In this document: positions 10,376-21,840 of the stretch, piece after piece | Layout: every line of letters begins with the position of its first letter | Position numbering within the stretch: position 1 is the first letter of the stretch | Made by a program: the position numbers and the translations under genes | Notes under the pieces: model-generated | Database searches by the model: none | What the model saw: the letters and a program-made list of their open reading frames with translations, nothing else | What the model was told of the DNA's origin: nothing | Source of the DNA: Cordilura impudica | Taxonomy: Eukaryota; Arthropoda; Insecta; Diptera; Scathophagidae | Assembly (NCBI GenBank): GCA_963682025.1 | Contig: OY821521.1 | Location: 51,142,807-51,206,806 of the forward strand | DNA: 64,000 bases | Reading direction: 5' to 3'

Positions 10376-11439
10376 TATTCGCTCAGTATGATTATAACAC
10401 AAATTTATTTATTTATTAATTTCAAATGTATTTTACAAAGTTCATTTATAATATATAAACTCAAAGCACTAGGTAACTAGACCAACTGCGCTTAACTAAT
10501 TATAACATTTAGGGAATTCATAATGTGTACTAAAGTTGTAAGTTGTAAGTTATAGAACTACAAGCCGTCAAATAGTACATATGTGAACAACCTGTTGTAT
10601 ATGAATATACAACAATCTGAAAAAAATTCAAATAAAAGTAAAATATTTTTTCTTTTACACAAAAACTTAACCGAACATAATTATTTTCTTCCATTTTTAT
10701 TTATTTGTACTATTTTTACTACAATAGTTAAATAGTAAACAAGGAACAGCTGATCACATTGCACGATGCAAACGTTGTATTAGCTCATTTGTATTAGCTT
10801 CATTTAATTCAGCCTGTAGAGCAGTGTAGTTAACTTTCTAACATGGTGTTTGGTGAAATAATTTAAATACTTCTTACCTTATTATCGTATTATGACGGCA
10901 ATTCCAACAATTTAAAATTTACAAAACAAACTGGAAAAAATAAAATAAACAAAATTAAAAAAAAAAATCAATTTATCTAAATAATGTAGAAAAATAAGAA
11001 AAGTATAAAATGTTGATTATTATTTAATATTCTATTATTAATTTTTTTCTATATTTAACAAAATATTTTATTATAAATTTTTTTTCAAGAAAACTTTGTT
11101 AAATGTTGTGGCAACTTAGGTCCAGAAATAGTTAAGTTCTCTTGATGAGGTCGTTAATGGACAAAATTAAAGTGTGATTGTTATTTAGTATATACCCGCA
11201 GATACGAGTATGCTGAAGGTTACTACATATGGCCTGGGTTAAAAAAAAAATGGGCCAGTTCTGCTTATATTTAAGTAGGTCCAAAATGGTCAGGTCCTTC
11301 AAAGAAAATAAACGTATACCAAATTAAAATCAAATGTTTCAATATTTTTTTCGAGTGATTTTGTAAACATGGAAAAAAATTGGTTACCGTTATTTAATAC
11401 TTTCATTTAAAGGATCTTAGTACAATCAATATCAAAGCT
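10376..11439 (+). other. Intron 6: unassigned AT-rich stretch
   Basis: AAGTATTCGCTCAGTATG at 10375 echoes 6515. TTTATTTATTTATTAATTTC at 10405-10430 could be the inverted tail of an old retroposon. Otherwise nothing is recognisable. Confidence 0.35.
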
Positions 11440-12060
11440 GAGCTATGTTCTACTCTGGGGGAGTATGCTCCTTCGTTTACGTTTATAAATATTGGGTGTC
11501 AGAGTTTAAACGAGGCCGTTCGAGCGGCCAAAGCGAACACCGTAGTGTTCAACCAATTGAGGTAGCTACGCCAGAAACCGGTAAGAAAATCTACAAAATG
11601 CTATTGGATGATCGGCGGTTGAAGGTGCGTGAACAAGCTGAAAAGATAATTTGGAGATGAGAAAGCTGTAAGCAACATAGGTGCCGATTCGTAACCATTG
11701 GTAAGACATTGGTCCACCACTTCACACCTAAGATAAAGGAACAATCGAAGCAGTGGACTAAAATGGTAGAATCGTGTCCAAAAAAGCCAGACAGTTTGAG
11801 TCCTTCGTATTATTTTATATTTCCAAACTTTAAAAAATGGCTCTGTGGTAAAAGAATTGCCAACAATGAAGAGGTGCAATCTGCGGTTGACGACTATTTT
11901 AAGGTGCGAGACAGTTCTTACTATATACAGAGTATCGTAGCTATTGAATATCGCTGGAAAAAGTGTATCGAGCTAAAAGGAGATTGTATTGAGAAATAAA
12001 GAACATTTTTCCCAAATTTGTTGTGTTTTCTCTGTCAGATCGGGTTGTTCTGGAACCACC
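11440..12060 (+). pseudogene. Mariner transposase relic with large internal deletion
   Basis: The + strand reads Y-W-V-S-E-F-K-R-G-R-S-S then R-S-V-Q-P-I-E-V-A-T-P-E-T and L-L-D-D-R-R-L-K-V-R-E, which is the mariner N-terminal helix-turn-helix and linker. After a stop and a frame change come H-H-F-T-P-K-I-K-E-Q-S-K-Q-W and then, directly, a C-terminal piece (W-L-C-G-K-R-I-A-N-N-E-E-V, R-W-K-K-C-I-E-L-K-G-D). The catalytic centre between them is gone. GGTTGTTCTGGAACCACCC near 12045 may be part of the right end. Confidence 0.8.
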
Positions 12061-12197
12061 CATGATAAGTCGTTTTAAAATTAATAAAACAAAATAATTT
12101 TATTTCTTACAAATTTACGAATTTAGCGCTTTTCAGCGCTTTCTGTGGTACGGTTTTACGTTTTTGCTTGGAAATAGTTGGCCTCGCTGTTTGCAAA

Positions 12198-12572
12198 TCT
12201 CTAATATTAATAGGCTAGGCAATTTCTTGTGACCGAAGTTTTGTTCTACCGTTTTATCCCGATTTTGACCTAACGTATATTATTTGAAAGGTATTTCTTT
12301 TTAGCCGTTTTGTAGATTTACAGATTTTTAAATTTTTTTCTTTATTTTGAGTAAATTGCATTTAAAGTTGCTACTAACACATACATAAAATTATACAATA
12401 CTATGCGTGTGTTTATTAAATTTGTTAATGTGTTTCTAATAGAAATTAGTTTGTTTTTTAGTGTTGAATTGCGAATTGGCTGTAATTCATTAGCATACCT
12501 TTAGGGTCTTTATTTAATGAAAAAATAAAATTTTAAATTTGCACTCGAATTTCGAGGGCTGGAATCTGCCAG
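12198..12572 (+). mobile_element. Hel-D copy 2: non-autonomous Helitron
   Basis: It begins A/TCTCTAATATTAATAGGCTAGG and carries the complete family body. The 3' end has CTCGAATTTCGAG, a hairpin about 13 nt before the end (GGGCTGGAATCTGCCAG/T). The last four bases are CCAG where other copies have CTAG, a single change from the CTRR rule. Confidence 0.85.
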
Positions 12573-12666
12573 TCCTTTTTTATAGAATATAAGACATGCA
12601 CGATTATGCTTTCTGAAAAGAAAAATTATTCTTTGTGAAATACAAGTCATATATTGAATTTGAAAT

Positions 12667-13509
12667 CAGGGACGTAACAGTTATAAGAAAACGACAAAAA
12701 AGCCTTTTTAACCTTTTACATTGATGAATTCAAATTAAGGTATAACCGTTATTGTAATGTATATTTAATTGTGGCCCTCGTAACCAATATAGGTGAGATT
12801 TTTTTTTTTTTGGTTATGAATAACTATTATAACAACCCAAAAAAAATTTAGTTAACAATAACCATTATTGAAAGTAATTTTATTTTTTGGTTATCGCTTA
12901 CCGGGATTTACATCGTGTTTTCATGTAATGGATGCCTTTCTAAAGTGTTTGTAATTTAAATATTGAACTACTTTTTAATTAAATATTATTTTATTTATAA
13001 AATTAATAAACATTTCTTACAAAACTGCCCGTTTTGTTTACTTTACCAAAGAAATTTAAATTCCTTATCCTTCAAACACCTTAGAAATGCATTCATTACA
13101 TCAAAAATACAATGCGTACCCGGGTAGCGATTACCCAGAAATTAAAATTACTTTCAATAATGGTTTTTAGTAACCAAAAAAAATTTTTGGTTGTTATAAC
13201 AGTTATTCACAACCAAAAAAAAAAAAAAGTTCTCACCTATATTGGTTACGATGACCACAATTAAATATATATTACAATGACGGTTATAACCTTAATTTGA
13301 ATTCATCAATGTACATTTTTTGGCTGTTATAATAGTTATTCATAACCAAAAAAAAAAAAAAAAATTTTTCATTAATATTGATCACAGTAACCAAAATTAC
13401 TATATATTTTACGATAATGGTTAAAAATTCCCTAAAATAAATAAAGCGAATTTTAACGTAACCTTTTCTTATGAAAGAAAAAAATTAAAACAATTACTTT
13501 CCGTCCCTG
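12667..13509. mobile_element. hAT-like foldback element with 8-bp target duplication
   Basis: The ends are CAGGGACGTAA (left) and its inverted near-copy TTCCGTCCCTG (right). They are flanked by a perfect 8-bp direct repeat, TTTGAAAT, at 12659-12666 and 13510-13517. Long inverted arms (12719-12912 and 13123-13315) share GATGAATTCAAATTAAGG, AACCAATATAGGTGAG and GGTTATCGCT-type blocks. A third partial arm lies at 13316-13430. The 8-bp duplication and CAGGG ends are typical of hAT elements. It has no coding capacity. Confidence 0.85.
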
Positions 13510-13517
13510 TTTGAAAT

Positions 13518-14119
13518 TAATTCAAATGAATTTTTAAATTATTTTGTGACAACATTGGTTATTTTTTAACGTTTGTAGAGTTTCCATGTTTAGCAAACAT
13601 CAACAAATTTAAAAATTTTTTATTTATTTTTGAAATCTTCGTCATCCGTTAACACTGAGTACATAAAGACTTTTGGCCAGGGTTTTTTGTACAAATGATT
13701 AACAACTCAAAAAATAATAAATTTTAGTACTAAATCAACAATAACAGTAACAATTTATTTTTTTCTGTATGCCACAATGACTTTTGCAATACAGAAAGGC
13801 AGGAGATAAATCCTTCATGATAATTATATCTCAAGTAATGAAAATCTGTTGAAGAAAAACAAAAGATTTTTATCAATTAGATGATAGTTCATGCTTATCA
13901 GATAATGCCATCCGGTATAAAATTGTAAAGAGACTCTTAAAAAAGATAAATACAAAATTGAGTGAGGTGATACATATATGTAAGTAAATGTTTGTAACAT
14001 AACGAATGAAATGATCTCTACATTTAGCCTTTGAAAGTAGTTTGAGGGGAATGCTTTAACACTAGATTTGCCAACAGAATTTAATATATATTTTTAACAA
14101 AATCCGCCAAATTGCCGGA
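13518..14119 (+). other. Intron 6: unassigned stretch
   Basis: AT-rich, with no recognisable terminus or coding relic. Confidence 0.45.
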
Positions 14120-14423
14120 TCTATAATATTTATAGGCTAGGTGATTTCTTGTGACCGATGTTTTGTTATACCGTTTTATCCCGATTTTGACCAAACAAAT
14201 ATTATTTGAGTAAATTGCATTTAAATTTGCTACTAACACATACATAAAATTATACATATGCTATGTGTGTGTTTATTAAATTTGTTAATGTGTTTATTAA
14301 TGAGTTTGTTATCTTCATTCACAATAATAATAAACCAAATAGTGTTGGTTTGTGAATTGGCTAAGTTGAGAAATAAAGTAACCTAGAAAATGCACTCGAA
14401 TTTCGACCGCTGAAATCTGCTGG
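14120..14423 (+). mobile_element. Hel-D copy 3: non-autonomous Helitron
   Basis: It begins A/TCTATAATATTTATAGGCTAGG and ends GAATTTCGACCGCTGAAATCTGCTGG/T. The 3' CTGG fits the CTRR rule, although a substitution has weakened the terminal hairpin. Confidence 0.85.
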
Positions 14424-14489
14424 TATATAGTATATTAAAATACGATTTTTTAACCAACAATTTTCTTAATCTCATTTATAATTTAAATA

Positions 14490-14701
14490 ATCTAACCCAC
14501 AAAAACAAAGTTTTTATTAAAACTCTTTCTTTCCTTATGCGTATGAGTTTTGAATCTCTTCGTGACTGTGCGTGACTTTGCATGACTATTTTAAAATTAA
14601 TCTTTGGCCATAACAAGTCTACGGACAAAGTTTCAGATCGATCGGATGAGGGAAATAGGGTGCCCCACGACAGAGAGTATGAGTTGAAAGAAATAGTTTA
14701 A
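14490..14701 (-). mobile_element. Fam-C copy 1 (single internal unit)
   Basis: The inverted ends are TTAAAACTCTTTCTTTC (left) and AAAGAAATAGTTTAA (right). Inside is one unit of the GTCACG / GATCGATCTGAAACTT repeat that is multiplied in the copies at 21444-21840 and 50760-51205. Confidence 0.7.
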
Positions 14702-14764
14702 AAAAAAACATTTTCAAAAATTAAATTCTTTGCATATAAAGGCTATTTTTTTCAACTTAGATAG

Positions 14765-14952
14765 AACTTAGGAACGGGTTAGCTGTCACACTGCGCTCAC
14801 TTTTTGGCATTTATGATCAGTATACTCTGGAAAATCATCAGGGATAGACTCACGCTTGAAAAACGCTACCAAATTAATCGAATTTACTTTGAAAATCAGA
14901 CGACTTCGTGGTTTTTATGGCGCACATAGTTGTCCATCTTAGGAAGCTATCC
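14765..14952 (+). mobile_element. Rosa-like mariner fragment (transposase N-terminus)
   Basis: The + strand reads R-L-T-L-E-K-R-Y-Q-I-N-R-I-Y-F-E-N-Q, matching the same region of the elements at 3560-3700 and 40140-40260 (minus strand there). It ends abruptly beside a Transib-like relic. Confidence 0.7.
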
Positions 14953-15411
14953 GTCGAAATGTAATGCATATAATGCAGCTTACCGATGACTTTGTTTCGG
15001 TTAAAGCTTGTGCAACTTTTCCATCAATCATTGTGAGACACATTTTAAAATCTACTTTAATGTCTTGGTCATCAAATTTAAATATTACTGGTTGAAGTTC
15101 TTTAATCTGTTCTTTTATTTTTTGAATTTCTTCAGTTATGACATCTTTGGTTTCCTTTTTCTACGCAAATTTTTTGAATGCAAGTTTTATTCAAGAAGGA
15201 ATTTCATTTTTCCATACATCAATTTCTGTTGCTCTACTAGTTGACGGCTCTAAGGTGCTATAAATTTTTGTTAAGCGCAATGGAACGAAAGATACTATAA
15301 ATAAATTAGCATCTGATGAATTTTCGGCATTAAATAGCTTGTATTGTTTCTGACCAGAGGATCCATCACATTCCTATTTAGAAATTAAAGTAATGCTGCC
15401 ATTTTCAATTT
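14953..15411 (-). pseudogene. Transib-type (RAG1-related) transposase relic 2
   Basis: The minus strand reads E-C-D-G-S-S-G-Q-K-Q-Y-K then L-F-I-V-S-F-V-P-L-R-L, and later E-E-I-Q-K-I-K-E-Q-I-K-E-L-Q-P and C-L-T-M-I-D-G-K-V-A-Q-A-L-T-E-T with S-C-I-I-C. The same blocks in the same order occur in the longer relic at 59480-61524 and in insect Transib transposases. The Asp of CDG (codon 15365-15367) and of IDGK (15023-15025) correspond to catalytic D600 and D708 of RAG1. Stops interrupt the frame, and the C-terminal half with the catalytic Glu is absent. Confidence 0.75.
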
Positions 15412-15540
15412 TTTTGTTTTAACCCCTTCTTTGTAAGTATATAACAACTGGTGTCAACTTTACAGTTTCCTTTTTCTGTCAGTATAAAAAAAATAAACTC
15501 ACGCAAAAAAATACACCAGTACGACCAATTTTTCATAACA

Positions 15541-15680
15541 TACAGACGGACGGACGGACGTCGTTAAATCGACTCAGAAAGTGTTTTTGATTCAATACGC
15601 ATAATAAAAGATGGGTCCAATATTTTTGGTAGTTACAAACATCAGGGCAAACTCAAAATACCCTAACCTCATAGTGGCAA
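15541..15680 (+). mobile_element. Fam-A fragment
   Basis: Only the microsatellite end remains: CAGACGGACGGACGGACGTCGTTAAATCG, AAGATGGGTCCAATATTTTTGGTAGTTACAAA and CATAGTGG. Confidence 0.7.
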
Positions 15681-15689
15681 ACTTTTGTA

Positions 15690-16549
15690 TTCATAAATTT
15701 TGCACAAAATATCTGACTTGGGTCAGAAAATTTTTCTAGCGGAAACTGGCATGTATACAATGGGATATAGTAGTGTAGGAAAGGGTTCGGACTACAGAAG
15801 AGTGCAAAATTTTTTTTTCATGGCTTTTGATGGACAGGAGTTATGCTTTATAAAATTGAAGATTTTCGGGAATTTTTTTTTAAATTTCCAAACGACTCAG
15901 TGACTTTATATTTCTAACATTAATCTTAAAATCTTTGAAAACAAAAAAGTTACAGTTATTTAGAAATTAAAATTTACAAAGAAATTTTTAATTTTAGCAA
16001 AATACTGAGAAAGTCCATTTTCGAAGACCCTGTTCGCTGTGATATAGTTGAAATAGAGTCGCAATTTTTCGGCTCCCGAGGTTCACTGGTATTTACTTTC
16101 AAATGAATAACATAACTTTAAAATCGGTTACCATAAAAAAATGATTTTTGGCCGCCTTCTCAAAATATGGTCCACAGTGCGCTGGCGCAAGCTATATATA
16201 GCTGCCCATGAGAAAAACATGGATTTTCTTAAGTAAAGCTGGCAACATCTAACGATTGTCCTTGAATTTAGACTGTAATTTAGCAATTTTTTATTTTAGC
16301 GGTTTTTGATTGACGATTTTTGATTCTGACTTTGAATTTGGCTATTCCGTCCATATTTGACACGGTTATTAATTTACTTGTCAAAAGATTCAAGCCTTCA
16401 TAGTAATTCATATTTTTTTTTTGTATAGGAGGTACCATGCCCTCTAATCCTAACCCGATAATTTTTTATCTGACTACTCACATTAATACCTGATGGACTC
16501 GTACAAAGTGCCAAAGGTTTCCATTTGATAGTAATCCAGTTACATGATA
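15690..16549 (+). other. Intron 6: unassigned stretch
   Basis: A 67-residue open frame at 15700-15903 matches nothing I know. GGAGGTACCATGCCC at about 16430 and GGAGGTGCCATGCCC at 17363 flank Fam-A copy 4 and suggest an unnamed host repeat around it. Confidence 0.4.
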
Positions 16550-17340
16550 TTTATACCCTATACCACTATGTGGTTTGGGTATAATGACTTTGTGCTGCTG
16601 TTTGTAACTACCAAAAATATTTGTCCTAGACCCATCTTTTATTATACCTATCGGCTCAGAATCACTTTCTGAGTCGTTTTAGCGATGTCCGTCTGTCCGT
16701 CCGTCCGTCTGTGTGTCCATGTAAACCTTGTCATCAAACTACAGGTCGCAAATATGAATATATTTTGATGAAATTTGGTAGATAAGCTTTTGTCGGCCAT
16801 AGGATGAACGCTATTGAAATTGGTGAAAATCGGTCCATGTTCAGACCTAGTCCCCATACAAATGACCCCTGCAAAATCGACATAAATTGCCATAAGATCC
16901 AAATTATCATATAGATCTTAGTGAAATTGGGTTTGTATGTGTTTATTGTATCCACTAATCAGTAGTCCAAAAATAATCGCAATAGGACAATTCTTAGTCA
17001 TAGGCCCCATGTAGAGCTGCCTCCCGATCTTCACTTAAATCTATCAAAAACAAAAATATTGCACAGATTTTTCTCAAATTTGGTTTGTATATATTTTTTC
17101 AAAGTGACATTACCAAATATGCTCAGGAGCGATCCACTTTTCGACCTAGTCCCCATATAAATATAACATCCGATATGAACTTTTTCATATCTGCAGCCAA
17201 AAAAATTAACAACAATGCCACTCAAATTTGTTTTTTGCTTATTTTCTATATCCAGTTAGTTGGACCGAAGAAATAGGGTTTCTAAACCATGGTATAGGTG
17301 TCGTATGGTCGGTCTTGACCGACTATAACTTTCTTACTTG
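16550..17340 (+). mobile_element. Fam-A copy 4 (full length)
   Basis: It begins TTATACCCTATACCACTATGTGG and ends at the hairpin GGTCGGTCTTGACCGACTAT with CTTTCTTACTTG. It carries the GTCCGTCCGTCCGTCTGTG microsatellite. The subterminal inverted repeats (TACCCTATACCA / TGGTATAG) are partly kept. Confidence 0.85.
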
Positions 17341-17734
17341 TTTATATTAGCTTTGTATGGGAGGTGCCATGCCCACTTATCGGCTTCCGCCCATTTTAGG
17401 CACGACTGGCTTTACAGACAAATATATAATTGATTATTGAAATATATTATATTACCTTTCATTCACACAAATTTCAATAGCCAAATGTCGGTATTTCTTC
17501 CATAAAAACTTTTTCATAAATTAATTCAAAGAATGCAAAACAGAATTGTACACGTGTGCCACTCGAGTGAAATAAATATAAAATTATTGACATACAGTAA
17601 GCTAATTGGCTAATAAACCGTTGGAATGCTTTGTTGCCAATCTACAACGTAGAGCTAAAACGGTATATTACCATATGCGACATTTTTACACTCGTTTTGT
17701 TGACTACAAATTTGTCAGCTTTGTGTGGCATATA
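17341..17734 (+). other. Intron 6: unassigned stretch before Tc1
   Basis: No recognisable coding relic. Short open frames on the + strand have no familiar motif. Confidence 0.4.
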
Positions 17735-19805
17735 CAGTGTGTGACAAAACATATGCATGAGCTTGTGGTTAATGCAATATTGGCTTTATAACAATGACAA
17801 ACACATTTGGTTTATTTTATTTATTTATAAAATAAATTAACTAAATTTGCTAAAACGAAATAAAAAAAACAAAATTTGTTATCAAAAATAAAATGAATTC
17901 ATATTAAGTCTTTAATAGTTTTTTGTACGCGACAAAACAATTGCACATTTTTTGTTTATTCAATGAAAATTCGAATTTTACTAATATCTAGTTGCGTAGC
18001 TCTTATTTTTTTTTTTTTTTTAATTAAAAAATATCATTCCGTGCTATTTCTACTTGCCGAAAAAGGTCATCCGTATTTTTGCAACCATCGCGATTTATTT
18101 AACGATCTACAATATCCCATAGATCTTCTATGGGATTGAGATCAGCTGATTGTGCCGGCCATTTCAAAACGCATTTAGCCGTGTGTTTTGGGTCGTTTTC
18201 ATGTTTATAACTCCACTTAAGTGGCATTTTTTGCTCTGCATGTGGCAGCATCACACTTTTTAGGATATCCTTATATACGAAACGATACATTATGCCATTT
18301 ATTTTATGAATTGATCCGATCGCATGACCAGAAAAAAAGCCCCAGACCAAAACATTCCCTCCGCCGCGCTTTAGGTCTACGTACTAGCCTAAATCCATAC
18401 GAACTTTTTAAATTATAAAACTTCGACTCATCAGAGAAAAGAACGGTCTTCGTTTTCAATTGAGCGTGGTAGAGCAGAAAAAAGCATATATTTCTAAAAT
18501 GCATAACTACACTTTATTCTCAATCGGACCGGTTTCTGGCATTTCAGCCTTCTTCAGCGATTTATTGAACATTGTGATAAATTGTTATGTTTAATTGAAT
18601 AGATTATTTCTATATGAAATTTTTCTATTTAGGGCGGCCGTGAGGTTTGAACCAGCGTCTATCTCACATACACTCGTAATAGCATTTTTTGGTCAGCGCT
18701 TTAACACTCGCGCCTAAAGTCAGGCCTACGACTAGTGTGATTAAGAATCAGTTTTCATACCGTACGGCTTTTACTTCGTATTACTATAAGAAGGTACAAC
18801 TCTGTTACTTTTTGAATTTCATAAATATTTATGCATTCTAATTTCCGCTATTCTCAGTTTCGTAAGAGTTGCTATATGTGATGTATGGTTTGACATTCCA
18901 CATATTGTACTTTTTACATATATTAGAGAACATTGCTCTGACATTTTTTTTTTTAATAGTTGGTTAGATTTTGACGTCATTTTTCAGACATATTGCAATA
19001 AATACTGTAATCAATATGCAATCAATATGTTTTCAATGGTGCGTGGGTTGTACTCTAGCTAGTCTATTATTGGCGGAAATAAATGTTTTTGCACTTCGGT
19101 ATGCTTTTAACCCACCTTCAACAGCTCGTCTTTGGATGGAGCTTATTGAAATATTTACTTGCATTGCAATTGGTTTGCATTAGACCTTTCTGATATAAAG
19201 GGATACTTTTTTATTATTCGGACTATTGCCTGATTGCCTGGTTTGCTAGTTTTCCGCGGCCGACCACCTTTATATATGGGAATCAATGAGTCTGAAGTAC
19301 GGAAACGGCTATTAATATGCGAAATCACACTATGATTTATTCCAAAGTTATTTGCCATGGATGTCACTGATTCGACTCTTTTATAATCATTTATTATTTC
19401 TTATTTTACTTAGCCATTCTTTTTATTAAAATATTGCAAAATATGAGCAATGACTTTGAAAGATCAGGAACGACTATAAACACGTGCAAATATTCTCAAA
19501 TTATTCTTACAATGTCCAAAAAATAGTTTTTATTATTTAACGGTAATTGTTGTTGGTAGTCTTTTACATTTAAAGAAGAATGTAAATATCTATTATTTCG
19601 AGCTTTTGTTTTGTCGCAGGCAAAAAAAGCATTGCTGTAAATTTAATATTCTTTCTTTTTATTTTGGTTTATGTCTTGTGTTATTAAAACGGATCGATAT
19701 TCGTTATAAATAAATAAAAAGAATTCAAATCCCAGTGAGTTTTTCTATGTAATTAAGCTACATGATAGTAAGCACAAGTTCGTGCATATGTTTTGTCGCA
19801 CACTG
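17735..19805 (-). mobile_element. Tc1-like (DD34E) transposon, decayed, with nested SINE
   Basis: The inverted ends are CAGTGTGTGACAAAACATAT (left) and the inverse of CAGTGTGCGACAAAACATAT (right), each next to TA. The minus strand encodes a Tc1 transposase in pieces: N-terminal F-G-I-N-H-S-V-I-S-H-I and G-R-P-R-K-T (19367-19155), then L-F-S-D-E-S-K-F (first Asp), E-N-D-P-K-H-T-A (second Asp) and S-A-D-L-N-P-I-E-D-L-W (catalytic Glu). At 2.07 kb it is longer than a typical 1.6-kb Tc1 because of an insertion at about 18490-18950. Frames are broken. Confidence 0.88.
18500..18725 (-). mobile_element. tRNA-derived SINE-like insertion inside the Tc1 element
   Basis: On the minus strand 18720-18630 reads like a tRNA head: an A-box-like TGTTAAAGCGCTG and a B box GGTTCAAACCT. 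It is followed by a body with GCTGAAGAAGGCTGAAATGC and GAAACCGGTCCG. It separates the first catalytic part of the Tc1 transposase from its N-terminal part. I do not know the family, and the exact ends are unclear. Confidence 0.55.
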
Positions 19806-20045
19806 TATATTGGGTAAATCGACATCTGTCCTTTATTTGGAATATTGCTCATCAATAGTAATATTAGGTCCAGGCTTTGCAAGCTTTGCAGATTTCAATA
19901 TATGTATTTACTCCATGTTTGGGAAGTTAACGCAAACTTATCAGTCTGTAAACATTTACTACGTTCATCAAACCGTATAAAGCGAAGAGTTTCCATACAT
20001 TTTTTTCTGGCCATTGTAAAAAAAATTGTGTTTGCATCTCATATA

Positions 20046-21311
20046 AAGGGTCCGCCATCTAACGTTTTTTTTTTTTTTAACTAGTGCTTATTTCGTGAAT
20101 GGTAACACTTAGGTCATGTCTGATTTGACAGATAATTAGTTTTATCCTTCCGCTGAACGAATTTGACATTACTTTGAAAATCATGGTAATGTTGCAGAAT
20201 GTGTGCGAAAATTGCGTACGGATTTTGGAAGAAGAGAAGCACCGTCAGCTCCGTATGTTCGTTATCTTGTGAAAAAAGTGAAAGAAAGTGGCATCCTCAT
20301 CGATAAACCAAAGCGTGAAAAGCCAAAAACAGTGCGTACACCCGAGAATATTGCTGCTGTGGCAGAGTGTGCGTGAAGCGCCATCAACATCAATTCACCG
20401 TCGTTCTCAAGAATTGAACATTTCGGAGGCATCATTGAGACGAATTTTGCATAAAGACCTTGGTATGACGCCATACAAAGTCCAATTGGTTCAGGAGTTG
20501 AAGCCAACTGACCATCCAATGCGTTTTCGCATCGCTAAGTGGGCCTGCGATCGACTTACAGAAGATGCCGATTTTGCCAAAAAAATCATCTTTTCAGATG
20601 AAGCTCATTTTGATCTTGGCGGGTATGTAAACAAGCAAAATTGTCGCATTTGGGGCACAGAAATCCCGCACGCATACATTGAAAAGCCGATACCCAAAAC
20701 GAGTAACTGTTTGGTGCGGATTTTGGTCCAGAGGCATAATTGGGCCATTTTTCTTCGAAAATGAGCAAGGAGTGGCCGTTACAGTCAATGACGATCGTTA
20801 TCGGGCCATGTTGAACGAATTTTTGTTCATAAAAATTGAAGAGGAGGATATTGGCAACATTTGGTTTCAACAGGATGGCGCTACGTGCCACACAGCCGAA
20901 GCTACACTCGATGTTTTGCGCCCTGTTTTTGAAGATCGCATTATCAGCCGCAGAGCTGATGTCGTTTGGCCACCTCGGAGCTGCGATTTGACACCGTTGG
21001 ACTATTACTTGTAGGGTGCCCTCAAAGATAAGTGTTACGCCAACAAGCCAGAGACAATTGACGCTTTAAAGGACAATATTCGTGAAGCCATTGGTGAAAT
21101 ACAGCTGCACACAATCGATAATGTGCTTAAAAATTGGACCGATCGTGTAGGCTACTGCATGGCCAGCCGAGGCAGCCATTTGAATGAAATTATTTTCCAT
21201 TATTAACCGGAAGGATTGTACTTTCAAATAAAAAAAGAAATTTGAGATAATATTGAGTAGTTTTTTTTTTATAGCATTTTCAAAAAAAAAAAATTTATTT
21301 GGCGGACCCTT
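20046..21311 (+). mobile_element. Rosa-like mariner (DD41D), nearly full length but dead
   Basis: The 1266-bp element has ends AAGGGTCCGCCA in inverted orientation and TA on both sides. The + strand encodes the transposase. The N-terminal helix-turn-helix comes first, followed by I-F-S-D-E-A-H-F-D-L-G-G (first Asp). W-F-Q-Q-D-G-A-T-C-H-T-A carries the second Asp, and C-D-L-T-P-L-D-Y-Y-L the third. I count 41 residues between the second and third Asp, the spacing of the rosa subfamily first described in Ceratitis. Inactivating changes: a 2-bp loss near 20370, a frame break near 20690, and TGG to TAG at about 21013 in the motif after the last Asp. Confidence 0.9.
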
Positions 21312-21443
21312 TACCTTCAAAGAGTTTGCTTCATAAGCTTCTCATGTGTACAAAATTATTTTGAATACGCGTAGCACCTTTTTTTTTGTTATAACCGAAT
21401 TTTATTTTAAAATACGGAATGACTTCTTGCCAATACATTTCTT

Positions 21444-21840
21444 TTAAACTCTTTCTTCTAACTCATACTCTCACGACAGACAGACAGACAGTCGTGGGCC
21501 AACCCCATTCCCCCTTATCCAATTGATCTGAAACTTGGCCCATAGTTTTGTTGCGACAACAGATTAATTTGAGGTAGTCACGCACAGTCACGAATAGTCA
21601 CACACAGTCACGCTGATCTAAATGTCATTTCCCCTCATCCGATCGATCTGAAACTTGCAACATACACTTGCACGCATCCAATCAATCTGAAACTTGGTCG
21701 ATATACTTGCTGTAAAGAAAGATTAACTTCGACATAGTCACGAACGGTCACGCTTAGTCACGGAGTTATTTAAATCCCATTTCCCCTCATCGAATCAATC
21801 TGAAACTTGGTGCACAGACTTGTTGTGGGCTAGATTATTT
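21444..21840 (+). mobile_element. Fam-C copy 2 (three internal units)
   Basis: It starts TTAAACTCTTTCTTCTAACTC, then CAGACAGACAGACAGTCG. Three direct units of about 100-115 bp follow, each with CATTTCCCCTCATCSRATCRATCTGAAACTTG and clustered GTCACG motifs. The opposite inverted end is not clear in this copy. Confidence 0.7.

Noticed and set aside
16172..16191. CACAGTGCGCTGGCGC as a Transib or recombination-signal end
   Set aside because: There is no transposase next to it, no partner end and no target duplication. One heptamer match is not enough.
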